From the NCBI GenBank assembly GCA_032207245.1, contig CM063510.1:52038618-52102617 (forward strand): a DNA stretch of 64,000 bases, written 5' to 3'. The position numbers and the translations under genes are program-made. The DNA is from Pardosa pseudoannulata (lineage: Eukaryota; Arthropoda; Arachnida; Araneae; Lycosidae). The stretch's first letter is position 1. Every line of letters starts with the position of its first letter. Shown here piece by piece: positions 36,985-49,194 of this stretch. Under the pieces are notes generated by a model, which saw only the letters and a list, made by a program, of their open reading frames with translations, was not told the origin of the DNA and made no database searches.

Positions 36985-37840
36985 TAATATTTCTCTAACA
37001 AATACGACAGTTTAAAATCGAAACTTTGTTTAAACATCTTTAAAGATCTAGATAATTTTTTGTCCTTAATTTTTTTTTAATATTTCTTCTTACCAAGACT
37101 TAATTTAACATCCTCACATTTGTTTTACGCTATGTTTATTCTCTCCTTTTATTGTTAGTTCTATAATTTTTAACCGAAATTTCTGAACTTTTTGAACTTG
37201 TGGTAGCAGAATTTGTTCATTTTGTGGAAGTATATATTTCTCTAACACAATATACAGCTTCAAAACTTTACATTTGTTTAAATAATCAAATCTATTAACT
37301 TCTTTTTTACCTTTATTTTTTAAAGGAACTTCTCTTCTCCAATTGTAATTAACATCCTCATTCTCTTATTTTATCGGTATTATTCTCTTATTTTATCGTT
37401 AGTTCTATAATTTTTAGACAAAATTTCTCAACATTTTTGGCTTTTGGTAGCAGATTTTGTTTATTTTGCGTAAGTATATATTTCTCTAACACAATACACA
37501 GCTTCAAAACCTTACATTTGTTTAAATAATCAAATCTATTAACCCTTCCTTACCATTACATTTTAAAGAAACTTCTCTTCTCCAATGATAATTAACATCC
37601 TCATTCTCTTATTTTATTTTTATTTCTATAATTTTTACTCAAAATTTCTGAACTTTTTCAGCTTTTGGTAGCAGACTTTGTCCATTTTGCGGAAATATAT
37701 ATTTCTCTAACATAATACACAGCTTCGATAACTTACATTTGTTTAAATAATCAAATCTATTAACCTCTACTTTACCTTTACTTTTTAAGGCACTTCTCTT
37801 CTCCAATGATAATTAACATCCTCATTCTCTTATTTTATCG
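36985..37840. repeat. Tandem array, four units of about 220-245 bp
   Basis: Anchors atatttctctaacacaatac and variants lie near 36985, 37232, 37476 and 37697. Each is followed by cagcttcaaaa, then tttgtttaaataatcaaatc, tattaac, cttctcttctcc, ttaacatcctcattctct and tttttgg/tggtagcag. A diverged fifth unit is at about 39235, beyond the inserted 945-bp TTAA element. Confidence 0.85.
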
Positions 37841-38046
37841 CTATTGTCTTCGAGAAGAAACAGCAGGATACCAGACCTAATTTATTTAATACTGTAAGGG
37901 TATTATAGAAAATTTATTTCATAATAAATCAAAAAGAGAAGTTTGAAGTTTAAAGTTTTACAGTTGAAACCTGTGTTTTAATACCTGCAAGATGGTACTT
38001 AGAATCATACTTTGTGAATTTTATTTTGATCGTTAATGTTGGTTAA

Positions 38047-38991
38047 AATATCCGTCTACGTTGAAAAAGTCATTTTTTGCCAAAAATCATATTTCTTTTT
38101 TTATTTCTCTGTTGTAAAATTTCAACTTTTAGACCTCTAAATCTGTTTTTGTTTTGTCTCTACGGCATTTTAAAGAAAAGTTACAGTTCTTTAAACATCA
38201 GGGACAGCTGTCAAAACAAAATGGAAGTAGCAACTTCGGAACTGGAAGTTGTGAATTTAAAGCCTTTTAAAGAGCATTTTTGGACAAAACTTTTTAAATT
38301 TTCATCAAGACTAGTTTAAACATTTTTCTAGTATTTTCAATAATTAGCAACTTGGCAATTAGAAAGGTTTGAAGCAAGAAAGTGTGGGGAATTTTAAACA
38401 TGTATTTTAATTTTTTAATAGTTAAAGTTGCTTTCATAAACTTCAAATGTTTTTTTTTCTCAGAACGGTATTTTTAATAAAATGTTGAAACTTGAAATGT
38501 GATTTCTCAAAATGTTCTTAAAATATTTTGTTGAAAATTATTATGAATGCTTTTGATAGTATTTACTAGTGAATGACCTAAAAGCTTTAAATTTGGATAA
38601 TTTTTAATGATGTTACACTCATAGTTAGATATAAAGGTAATGAAAATTCGTTAAAAATTCAATGTGTATGATTTTGAAGGACCAAAATTTTTTACCAAAT
38701 GCAAATTAAGCAAAGATTTTAGGTGATTCACTAGTCCAGTGTATAAGAAATGTGTTGCATCAAAAATTATTGAAATAATTTAATTTATTAAAAAATTAGA
38801 CCTTTTGAAAAAAACCCGATTTATTTTACTAAATTTTCTTCATTTATTAGAAATTTTATAAAAACTTCTCCAGGAATAAATTTTTTAAGTGCAATTATCT
38901 ATGATAATATAAAAAATAAATCTAAAAATGTAAAAACATGAACTAGTTTCTACGTTTAAAGAAAAAAGTTCTGCGAAAATAGACGGATACC
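38047..38991. mobile_element. TTAA-flanked non-autonomous DNA element, family P2 copy 2 (945 bp)
   Basis: TTAA lies on both sides (38043-38046 and 38992-38995). The left end is aatatccgtctacgttgaaa, and the right end read inward is ggtatccgtctattttcgc. It is highly similar along its length to 20165-21108 (for example gtgaatttaaagccttttaa and gatgttacac). It sits inside the 36.7-44.2 kb tandem-repeat territory and so is younger than that array. The 80-codon frame inside is not conserved in the other copy. Confidence 0.88.
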
Positions 38992-39385
38992 TTAACATTT
39001 AAGAAATTTTAAATTGAAAATTAACAGTTGAAATAGTTTTACAGTATTAGGTTCCAAAAAGATTTTTTGCATTTATTGTACGTTGAATTTTCTCTTTCTG
39101 AAATACAACTAAATCTTAACCCACATAGCCACACATTTTACAATTTTGTTATTTTAATCTCCCTTAATTATATAATTTTTAGTCGAAGTTACTATATTTT
39201 TGAACTTTCAAGGCAGAAATTATGAGAAAGTATCTCTTTCTCAGTGAAAGCTTTGATCGCTCATACATTTGTTTAGAGTATCAAATCCATTAACCTTTTC
39301 TTTACCCTTACTTTTCAAAGTAATTCTCTTCTCCAATAATCAGTATTGCCGTCTATTTTCTTGTTTTATCGCTTCTACCTTCAAG

Positions 39386-41990
39386 TAGAAACAGTAGGGT
39401 ATTATACTTAATTTACTTAATATTGTAATTGATTACAGAAAATTTATTTCGTGATATATCAAAGAGAGAAGATTGAAGTTTAAGACTGTCTACAGAGATG
39501 GTGCTATACAAAATATATTAATAGAATAACAATTTTTTTGCGTTACATACACACCTCAAATATTCAAAATTGAGCTGCAATTAGATTTAAGATTTATATT
39601 AAAATTTATAAGAGATGTTCATCATAAAATAACTATATAAAAATATCGTATAGTTTATACAAACAGTTGTAGCTACTCAAAAATTGTTTTTACAATCATA
39701 CTTAATTGGTCGTAATCACAATATTACTTAAATATTGAAAGTTTCATATTGTTGATATAAATTATTTTGTATTATCACATTTATCTCGAATAATATAAGG
39801 TAAAAATAATTCTCAGCGAATGCATTTTAAAATTGTGCTGGTCAATCATTTTACTAATTTTTATTGCAAACACTTAAACTCATAAATGAAAAGTTTTGCA
39901 CTATTAATTAAATTCTACAGTTTGATTAGTTATTTGAAAATAGAAAATATATCACAAAGTAAGCCATCGTGAGAACCGTAATATAAAATATAATTTTTTT
40001 GAAAATTTGCATTCATCACTATTTATTACTATCCATTACTATTTTTTATTACTATTTTCGAATAATTAATAAGAATTATTTGAGGATTTTATGATAAAGG
40101 AAGCTAGTCAAACATCTTGAAAATATATTTATACTCATTTTCGTATAAAGAGTTACGATCAGTCGAAACAGACAAACCTTTAGCAAACAAAGTTTTCTTT
40201 AGAAGGGTGAAAGACTTTTTAATTTACCTTAATATTTTTTATCATTTCTTATTTCAAGGCTGAACATTAAAACAAACATATTTTTTCTTGAAGATAATAT
40301 AAAGTTGATAACAGACGATTATTTTTCTCACTTTAGTGGAAAAAAATCCAAAGGAAATGAATTCCCTTTATGTACTAAAATACTAGTCTTATAGATATTA
40401 TTCCCATTAACCTCGTTTATTAAATTAAAATTATAAATGGTAAAGTATGGAATTCTTTGTATTTCAGAACAAAAATAAAATCCTACATTTTTATTAAAGA
40501 ATATTAGAAAGTATACGTTTCATTTAGAATCAACATCCATAATGTCTGTTTTAAATAAAATAGTATATTTACTTTCATTAGAGTCCCTTTTCCTTACACA
40601 TACGATCGAAATACAATTATTACCTCACTCGAAGAAAGAACTTTTGTTCATCTAAAAGAATTTTAAGATCCATTTGGAGTTTCCTGCCATGAAGATTTCA
40701 ATTATAGATATTGAGTTATCGTGTCTTAAGTTTATGGTAACCAGAAACAGCAGGGTGTTATACTAAATTCAATTTATACTGTAAGTTATTAGAGAAAATT
40801 TATTTTATGATATATAAAAGAGAAAAGGTTGAAGTTTAAGGCTGTAGTGAGATGTATAGAGATGGTGTAAGACAAAATATATTAATAGAATATCGTTACA
40901 TACACACCTCAAATAATCAAAATTGAGCTGCAATTAGATTTAAGAGTTATATTAAAATTTATAAGAGATGTTCAGCATAAAATAATCAATTCAGCTATTT
41001 AAAAAAAATCATATTTCATACGAATATTATTTTTACAGTCACACTTAATTGATTGTAAACACGTAATCACAATATTAATTAAATATTAAAAGCTTCATAT
41101 TGTTGATATAAATCACTTTGTGTTACCACATTTTTCTTGAACAATATAACGTCAAACAATTTCTCAGTGAATGTATTTTAAGTTTGTGTTGCACAAAAAT
41201 ATTACAGATTGTTATTAGGCACTTAAAAAACCTCATAAACAAGAAGTTCTGCATTATTAATTCATTTTATAGAATGTAGCTTGAAATTAGTTTATGTTAT
41301 TTGGAAATAGTAAATATATCATAAAGTAAGTCATCGCGGGGACCGTAATGTAAAATGTAATTTTTTTCAAATTTGCATGCATTAAAAAGTTTTATAATTA
41401 TTTTCTACTAATTAATACGGATTATTCGATGATATTATGAAAAAGGAAGCTGGTCAAATATCTTGCAAACATTTTTATACTTATTTTTGTATAAAGAGTT
41501 ACGATCAGTCGAAACAGATAAACCTTTAGCAAACAAAGTTTTCTTTAGAAGGGTGAAAGACATCTTAATGTACTTTAATATTTTTTATCATTTCTCATTT
41601 CAAGGCTAAAAATTAAAACAAAAATATTTGTTTTCTTGAAGATAATGTAAAGTTGATAACAATCGATTGTGTTTCTCACTGTAGTGGAAAACAAATCCAA
41701 AAGAAATAAATTCCCTGTATGTGCTAAAATACTAGTCGTATCGATAGTATAACAGTTAACTTCGTTTATTAAATTGAATTTATAAATGCCGACAGTATTG
41801 AATTCTTTGCATTTCAGAACAAAAAGAAGCAATAAAATATATTTTTTATCTGAAGTTCATAAAAGTATCTTAAATTACTAACTATTGTGTCCTTAAACGA
41901 GTGAAAACAATTATAACTCGAAAATAAATTTTGTATCTAAAATAATTTTAAGATCTATTTCGAGTTTCCTGCCATGAAGATTTAATTATA
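39386..41990. repeat. Tandem duplication, unit about 1.36 kb
   Basis: Unit 1 starts near 39391 (acagtagggt) and unit 2 near 40747 (acagcagggt), an offset of 1356 bp. Matching landmarks are acatacacacctcaaata, then ttgagctgcaattagattta, aagagttacgatcagtcgaa, acctttagcaaacaaagttt and tttcctgccatgaagattt. Indels are frequent. The minus-strand frame at 41575-41832 is not preserved in unit 1 and is not called as a gene. Confidence 0.85.
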
Positions 41991-44215
41991 GATATTTAGT
42001 TATGGACAGTTTTGAAAGTTACTACACATTTAGAGGGAAAGTTTCTAAAATTCAAATAAAATATTAGAGAAAAATAATTTTTTAATAAAAGAATATTAGA
42101 AAGTATACGTTTCATTTAGAATTAACATCCATAATGAAGATTTAATTATAGATATTTCGTTATGGTACTTTAGTTTATGCAAAGTTACTACACATTTAGA
42201 GGGAAAGTTTCTAAAATTCAATTAAAAATATTAGAGAAAAATAATTTTTTAATAAAAGAATATTAGAAAGTATACGTTTCATTTAGAATTAACATCCATA
42301 ATGAAGATTTAATTATAGATATTTAGTTATGGTATCTTTAGTTTATGCAAAGTTACTACACATTTAAGAGGGAAAGTTTCTAAAATTCAAATAAAAATAT
42401 TAGAGAAAAATAATTTTTTAATAAAAGAATATTAGAAAGTATACGTTTCATTTAGAATTAACATCCATAATGAAGATTTAATTATAGATATTTCGTTATG
42501 GTATCTTTAGTTTATGCAAAGTTACTACACATTTAAGAGGGAAAGTTTCTAAAATTCAAATAAAAATATTAGAGAAAAATAATTTTTTTAATAAAAGAAT
42601 ATTAGAAAGTATACGTTTCATTTAGAATTAACATCCATAATGAAGATTTAATTATAGATATTTAGTTATGGTATCTTTAGTTTATGCAAAGTACTACACA
42701 TTTAAGAGGGAAAGTTTTTCTAAAATTCGAGGAATAAGAATATTAGAGAAAAAATAATTTTTTAATAAAAGAATATTAGAAAGTATACGTTTCCATTTAG
42801 AATTACCATCCATAAAGTAAGCTTTAAATTAATAATACGTTTTGGTTATCATTCATTAGCAATCCCTTTCCTTACAACTTTACTGATCGAAATGTTTCTA
42901 CAATTCAACTAAACTTCACTCGAAGAAAGAAGTTTTGTTTATCTAAAAGAATTTTAAGATCCATTTCGAGTTTCCTGCCATGAAGATTTAATTATAGATA
43001 TTTAGTTATGGTATCTTTAGTTTATGTAAAGTTACTACACATTTAAGAGGGAAAGTTTCTAAAATTCAATTAAAAATATTAGAGAAAAATAATTTTTTAA
43101 TAAAAGAATATTAGAAAGTATACGTTTCATTTAGAATTAACATCCATAATGAAGATTTAATTATAGATATTTAGTTATGGTATCTTTAGTTTATGCAAAG
43201 TTACTACACATTTAAGAGGGAAAGTTTCTAAAATTCAAATAAAAATATTAGAGAAAAATAATTTTTTAATAAAAGAATATTAGAAAGTATACGTTTCATT
43301 TAGAATTAACATCCATAATGAAGATTTAATTATAGATATTTAGTTATGGTATCTTTAGTTTATGCAAAGTTACTACACATTTAAGAGGGAAAGTTTCTAA
43401 AATTCAAATAAAAATATTAGAGAAAAATAATTTTTTAATAAAAGAATATTAGAAAGTATACGTTTCATTTAGAATTAACATCCATAATGAAGATTTAATT
43501 ATAGATATTTAGTTATGGTATCTTTAGTTTATGCAAAGGTACTACACATTTAAGAGGGAAAGTTTCTAAAATTCGAGAAAAGAATATTAGAGAAAAATAA
43601 ATTTTTAATAAAAGAATATTAGAAAGTATACGTTCCATTTAGAATTACCATCCATAAAGTATGCTTTAAATAAAATACTTTAGTTACATTCATTAGAGTC
43701 CCTTTTCCTTAAACATACGATCGAAATACAATTATTACTTCACTCGAAGAAAGAAGTTTTGTTTATCTAAAAGAATTTTAAGATCCATTTCGAGTTTCCT
43801 GCCATGAAGATTTAATTATAGATATTTAGTTACCGTGTCTTTAGTTTATCGTAAGTTTCTACACATTTAAGAGGGAAAGTTTCTAAAATTGAAGAAAAGA
43901 ATATTAGAGAAAAATAAATTTTTAATAAAAGATTTTTAGAAAGCACACGTTTCATTTATAATTAAGATTCATAAAGTATGCTTTAAATAAATTACTTTAT
44001 TTACTTTCATTAGAGTCTTTTTACCTTAAACATACGATCGAAATACAATTTTTACTTCAATCGAAGAAAGAATTTTTGTTTATCTAACAGAATTTTAAGA
44101 TCCATTTCGAGTTTTCTGCCATGAAGATTTTAATTATAGATATTTAGTTTTAGTGTATTTAGTTTATGGTAAATTCATACACATTTAAGAAAGAAAGTTT
44201 CTAAAATTCAACCCA
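41976..44215. repeat. Satellite-like tandem array, 169-bp monomer with 317-340-bp variants
   Basis: The monomer anchor gaagatttaattatagatat occurs at 41976, 42136, 42303, 42472, 42642, 42982, 43151, 43320, 43489, 43806 and about 44123. The usual spacing is 167-170 bp; three intervals are 317-340 bp because they carry an extra segment (tttaaataaaatactttag, then gagtcccttttccttaaaca, then ctcgaagaaagaagttttg). That segment is also present at the end of the first 1.36-kb unit (40540-40690), which marks the array's origin. The central monomers are nearly identical, so it was recently homogenised. Confidence 0.93.
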
Positions 44216-45289
44216 CGACCTATGTAACGTTTGCTTTACAGATCCATTTTAAATCTCTGTAAAATATAATTATTGTTAAGAAAACAATATTTCTAGACTT
44301 CAGGCACATACATTTATCTTTTTATTTAATAAACCCTTACTTTCCAAGCATTTATAATGTTAGTATATAAATTTCAAAACATTTAAATAAAATTTCCATT
44401 TGTTTGACATATGGATTTAAAATCAAGATTTAAAAAGTAATATTGTATTAAAAGATAAAAATACAAAATTTTGAAGAACATTATTCAATAAAGATTTCAA
44501 AAGTTTGTTTAAATATCAAAGGTTTATCAGGATATCATTTAAGCTCAGTTACAGTTAATGAGTAGAGAATTTATAACATATATCCTACGAATTCAAACTT
44601 GTGAAAAAACGTTATGTATGATAAAATGAACATTAATGCAGTTTCAATCAATATTTTAGAGGAAAATAATTATCTTGTGTTCTTTTAAAAATTTAATTGA
44701 ACAAATATTTTAAGATTGTTTCAAACTCATGCTACTTGTTTGAATTCTGTGAAGATATGTAAAATTTCAACCGTTTAAAAGCCAATGAGGTGAAGTTCAT
44801 TTTTTATGTTATCTGATTTTCATAATTTTAAATGAAATATTAATCCATTACTTCCAATAATATTTATCATAACCCTTTTAATAAAAGAAACACCAAAAAA
44901 TTAGCTTATTGAAAACATTAATTTTGACTTTTTTTTATTTAATAGTACTAGATATTAAAGTGTCATTTAATAACTTTATAGTAACATTAAAAGACATTTA
45001 CGAATCTTTAAATTTTTAAATATTAAACTAAGCCATTTTTAAAGTACACATATTCAAAAAAAAAAAAACTTATTACAATATTATTACATTCAAGGTACAT
45101 AATGTAATTTGTCACTTTTTTTAAGATATTGAAAGTTGAAGATATTGAAATTTTACTGTAACATAAGGAAACGAGAAATAGTATGTTAAATGGAAAGAGG
45201 AAAATTTTATCCTTTTAACAGGTTTCAGAAACATGTTACAAATTTTTATACATGCAAAATAAGATGAAACGCTAGTGTATTTCTATGTG
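44216..45289. other. AT-rich intergenic DNA, no gene seen
   Basis: No feature is recognised, apart from a poly(A) run at about 45055-45068. Confidence 0.4.
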
Positions 45290-45294
45290 GCATT

Positions 45295-45478
45295 TCCGAA
45301 TGATGGTAGAATGGTTAGGGCGCTAATCGTTAGTTACGGAGTTCGTAAATTGGAATCCTTCTATTACATGGATGTTCGTAGCCGGTCAAAATCGGCTTAA
45401 AGTAGTAGGTCCCGGTCTCATTAGCCCTCGAGTTGCAAAAAAGAATTCCTTAGAGCTCCAAGCCAATCTAAACCTTTG
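45295..45478 (+). mobile_element. tRNA-derived SINE, short form
   Basis: The head is tgatggtagaatggttaggg (A-box-like), with a decayed B-box at aaattggaatcc. The body is catggatgttcgtag then aatcggctta, and the distal part is taggtcccggtctcattagc then ccctcgagttgcaaaaaaga. It is the same family as 34511-35150 but lacks the internal block of about 450 bp. Confidence 0.75.
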
Positions 45479-46650
45479 TGAGATGAGTTTTTATTACAAC
45501 TTAAATTTTCATCAATTAATGTCTAGCATCATTCTTTGAGGACACTTTAAAAACTAGTTTGTTGAATTTATGTGTGTTCTTGGAACGGTTTTTTTTTCTA
45601 CAGCAAAGAGTAATTCTATAAATAATCGTTTAAAATTTCAAGTATTTCCTATTACTGTGAATTTTAACACTAGGATGGGCATATTATCATTTTTCAAACT
45701 TCACAAATGCACTTACTTTTAAAACAGGTACATTCTCTGTAATCATGGCAAATAGCTAGTATAAAGTTTTTAAGCTCTTCTGAAAAAAAATTCAGAAGAG
45801 ATTATTTGTTTTCATATGTAAAATGAGATCAAATAAATATCTTCGGAGCTTTTTTTCTTGAATTACGTCATACAATTTTAAAATTATAGATTCTTTTTAA
45901 TTAAAGACAAGTTGTAAATTTTAATCTTGATTAAATTTGTTATTTATTTTAATTTTAGGTTTCCACCATAAATTAGATTCAAGGAAATACAGTACCTTTT
46001 TTTAAACACAATACTCAGTATAAAATAAAATATTCGGATATAATTTTTTTTCTAGATCATTAAAAACAATTTTTACTTTATAAAATGTTATTTAATATTT
46101 TGTTATGGAACAATACATTTCGAAAAAAGAAAATATATAAAACAAAATGAATTTTTATTTTTTATTTTTTATTTATTTTTTATTTATTTTTCTGTCTTTG
46201 CATTTTTGAATTTTTGTAACCTTAACAAGTCCTAAACCTTAAAGTTTTTACGTTTTTAGAGTGTAAATCAATAATTAATTTTAATATAAAATTTAATTTC
46301 TAACACACATATTTTAATAGATATGTATACTAGAAGTTTAGAATTGATGTATTAACATGATTATTTTACAAAAAATTTTTTTTTTTGGTATATATTTTTA
46401 CGCTACTTTTTATAATATAATATTTCAAATGACACAACTAAATTTTTAAAACTAGCATAAAGGACTTGTAGAATTTATTCTAAAATAAGCAGAACATTTT
46501 AATTTTATGATGAGTCTAAAAAGACTGCTATAATGAAGATTTTAAGCTTCGGAAGTTGCAATTTCTCTCCAATATATTCGTAAATATATATTGTATGGAA
46601 CTAAATCGGGAGTTAATGGAACAAACCATTTTAAAGGAAGCGAGTTTTAG
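45479..46650. other. AT-rich intergenic DNA, no gene seen
   Basis: A low-complexity ttttatttttta patch lies at 46150-46190. No gene is seen. Confidence 0.4.
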
Positions 46651-46654
46651 AATA

Positions 46655-46950
46655 ATTTTTTAATATTTCAGATTTAAAAAGAACAATGGAAATTCAAATA
46701 GTTAAATTCTTGCTCATTAGCAACTTTTACAAATGTATAGAACAATGGGCTTTTGATATTTGAGAGAGAATTTTGCAGATAATTGGAGAAGACGTAACAT
46801 TTAGGTTCCACCAGTGAGAAAAGAAAAATCGAACAGTTTATCCCTGCAATCTGAGGTGTCAAACAAACTGCCAAAATAGTTCTTTTATTTAGTAGAGATC
46901 AAAGATCCAGTGAAGAAACTTCTATGGTAGTTAAAATTACAGTCATTAAA
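46655..46950 (+). repeat. Dispersed repeat module A, copy 1
   Basis: Shared with 56640-56910 and, shorter, 59560-59730. Conserved strings are gcttttgatatttgagaaa or close, then aaaatcgaacagtttatc, tctgcaat, gatcaaaga and cagtgaagaaacttctatgg-like sequence. Indels break all frames between copies, so it is not read as a gene. Confidence 0.65.
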
Positions 46951-47118
46951 ACAGATGTCAGGAAAAAATAGATCATAATTTATTATTATGGTTTTAATTT
47001 TATAGTCTATCATGTAGTCTTGGACGGCTGAGGAGAGATTGTGAAGTGGATTAAATTTTTAGAATGCATTGTTGTGTTAGTTTGTTTACCAGGGAGATTA
47101 AGAACTTTTATTTGAAAT

Positions 47119-47362
47119 ACTAAATTTAATAATACACAGAAATAAGACAGTGCCAAATGATGTAGAAAATATTATATAATCAGCAGAAATGAAGCAAGAT
47201 TGAAAAACATATACTTCTTTCATATCTTCGAAAAATGAGCAGATTTAACCCCTTAAGCGGTTTAGTACACTGTACCATCATATTTCTCCTTTTCTTTTCT
47301 GTTCGCTATATTAATAATTATGGACGACTTCGGAGTTAATTTTAGACTGACGAAACATTTTT
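47119..47362 (+). repeat. Shortened duplicate of the region holding the piggyBac left end
   Basis: 47119-47250 is nearly identical to 47363-47494, an exact 244-bp offset. It then continues into the piggyBac left end (ttaaccccttaagcggttt) with many small losses compared with the second copy: most of the 19-bp palindrome and pieces of the coding stretch are missing in steps of a few bases. The downstream copy is the intact one. Confidence 0.8.
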
Positions 47363-47492
47363 ACTAAATTTAATAATACACAGAAATAAGACAGTGCCAA
47401 ATAATGTAGAAAATATTATATAATCAGCAGAAATGAAGCAAGATTGAAAAACATATACTTCTTTCATATCTTCGAAAAATGAGCAGATTTAA

Positions 47493-48098
47493 CCCCTTAA
47501 GCGGTTTGCCCGTACACTGTACGGGCATCGATATATTCTCCTTTTCTTTTCTGGTTCGCTATCATTCGGGAATAATTTTCCGACGTGGACGACCAGATTC
47601 GGAGCTTAATCCTTTGAGACTGACAGAGAGACATTTTTTTGGAAATAAATGCTCCCACAGATAAGAATTTGAGACCTGCAAGACAATGTGCAGTGTGTTG
47701 TTTGAAAAGAAATGAGAATGTAAAGAGAATCCTAAAAGAAACAAGGTATTTCTTTCCTGATTTGCATTACACCAAGCTTCAAATTGTACCATACACAAAA
47801 ATACTTCTGAACTGTTTGAAAAAGTGTAAATTTTAAAATTCACAGTAAGTATGAGAGTAATTTTTGAAGAATTTGTAAACTATTCTTCATAGCATGCAGA
47901 ATGTACTTGAGAAAGAAAAAATCTTAGGGGTTTTTGTCTTTCAAAATTATAAAATAAAAAATTTTGTAAAAACATTAAAAGTGAAAAAGCATGTTTATTA
48001 TTCTTATTCTATTAAGTATGGTACTTAATTACATGTAATAATAAAATTACGCCTTTTTAGGGAGCATTTCTGGTAAAACAAATTACCCGATTAAAGGG
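47493..48098 (+). mobile_element. piggyBac-type element with TTAA ends, internally deleted (family P4)
   Basis: TTAA lies on both sides (47489-47492 and 48099-48102). The left end is ccccttaagcggttt, and the right end read inward is ccctttaatcgggtaattt. At 47508-47526, 15 bp inside the left end, is the palindrome GCCCGTACACTGTACGGGC. The coding remnant of the transposase C-terminus follows directly and reads toward the right end. The right-end 45 bp or so is repeated four more times downstream in a tandem array. It is 606 bp long, so non-autonomous. Confidence 0.92.
47566..47836 (+). pseudogene. piggyBac transposase C-terminal remnant (RLTERHF plus Cys-rich end)
   Basis: The first frame reads FRRGRPDSELNPLRLTERHF, the highly characteristic GRP...RLTGRHF signature before the C-terminal domain of piggyBac transposases. 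A frameshift lies in the T run at about 47632-47639. The second frame continues NLRPARQCAVCCLKRNENVK, then LKETRYFFPDLHYTKL and ends KKCKF with a stop at 47834-47836. The Cys-x-x-Cys pair is present, but the later cysteines of the zinc-binding domain are altered (YFFPD where YxCPxC is usual). All catalytic regions are missing. It is non-functional. Confidence 0.88.
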
Positions 48099-49135
48099 TT
48101 AAAGAAATTATGTAGGTGGTTAAATATAAGTTATACAAAAAATTGTCTAAGCAATCAAATATAATCTTGGCATTTTTTAAAAAAAGTACCTTTCTACTCA
48201 AATCGACAATTTCCAGAGAGTTTTTTTTCTATTTATTATTCTTATTGTATTAAGTATGGTACATAATTACATGTACTAAAAATACGCCTTTTGAGGGAGC
48301 ATTTCTGGTAAAACAATTAACCGCTTAAAAGGTTAAGGAAATTATGTAGGTGGTTAAATATCAGTTATACGAAAATTGTCTAAGAAATCAAATATATTCT
48401 TGGCAATTTTTTTTTAAAAATGTATAGTTTTTCTATTTATTATTTTTATTGTATTAAGTATGGTACTTAATTACATATAATAAAAAATATTCCTTTTGAG
48501 GGAGCATTTCTGGTAAAACAATTAACTGCTTAAAGGGTTAAGGAAATTATGTAGGTGGTTAAATATCAGTTATACAAAAATTGTCTAAGAAATCAAATAT
48601 AATCTTAGCATTTTTAAAAGAATTACCTTTCTACTCAAATCAACAATTTTCAGAGAGTTTTTGTTTCTATTTATTATTTTTATTGTATTATGTATGGTAC
48701 TTAATTACATGTAATAAAAAATTGCGCCTTTTTAGGGAGCATTTCTGGTAAAACAATTAACCGCTTAAAAGGTTAAGGAAATTATGTAGGTGGTTAAATA
48801 TCAGTTATACAAAAATTGTCAAAGAAATCCAATATAATCTTGGCATTTTTTAAAAAAAAGTACCTTTCTTCTCAAATCTACAATTTCCAGAGAGTTTTTT
48901 TTCTATTTATTATTTTTATTGTATTATGTATGGTACTTAATTACATGTAATAAAAAATTGCGCCTTTTTAGGGAGCATTTCTGGTAAAACAATTAACCGC
49001 TTAAAATGTTAAGGAAATTATGTAGGTGGTTAAATATCAGTTATGCAAAAATTGTCGAAGAAATCAAATATATTCTTGGCATTTTTAAGAAAAGTACCTT
49101 TGTACTCAAATCGACAATTTCCAGACAGTTTTTTT
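48050..49135 (+). repeat. Tandem array (205-236-bp units) built on the piggyBac right end
   Basis: The string ggagcatttctggtaaaaca occurs at 48061 (inside the P4 element's right end), 48296, 48501, 48736 and 48972. Each copy continues through ttaaccgcttaaaaggttaa, then ggaaattatgtaggtggtta, caaatataatcttggcattt and tttattgtattaagtatggt. Spacings are 235, 205, 235 and 236; the third unit lacks about 30 bp. Each unit therefore contains the transposon terminus and its TTAA plus about 150 bp of former flank. Confidence 0.92.
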
Positions 49136-49194
49136 CTATTTCATGAGCAATAACAAGAAAGAATTTTTATTAAAGCAAAATTCACATCTGTAAT

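Noticed and set aside
42200..43600. Centromere identity for the 169-bp array
   Set aside because: Monomer length is suggestive, but the array is only about 2.2 kb and no CENP-B-box-like motif was seen.
41976..44215. CRISPR-like array of regularly spaced repeats
   Set aside because: Units are contiguous 169-bp satellite monomers without unique spacers, in a eukaryotic context.
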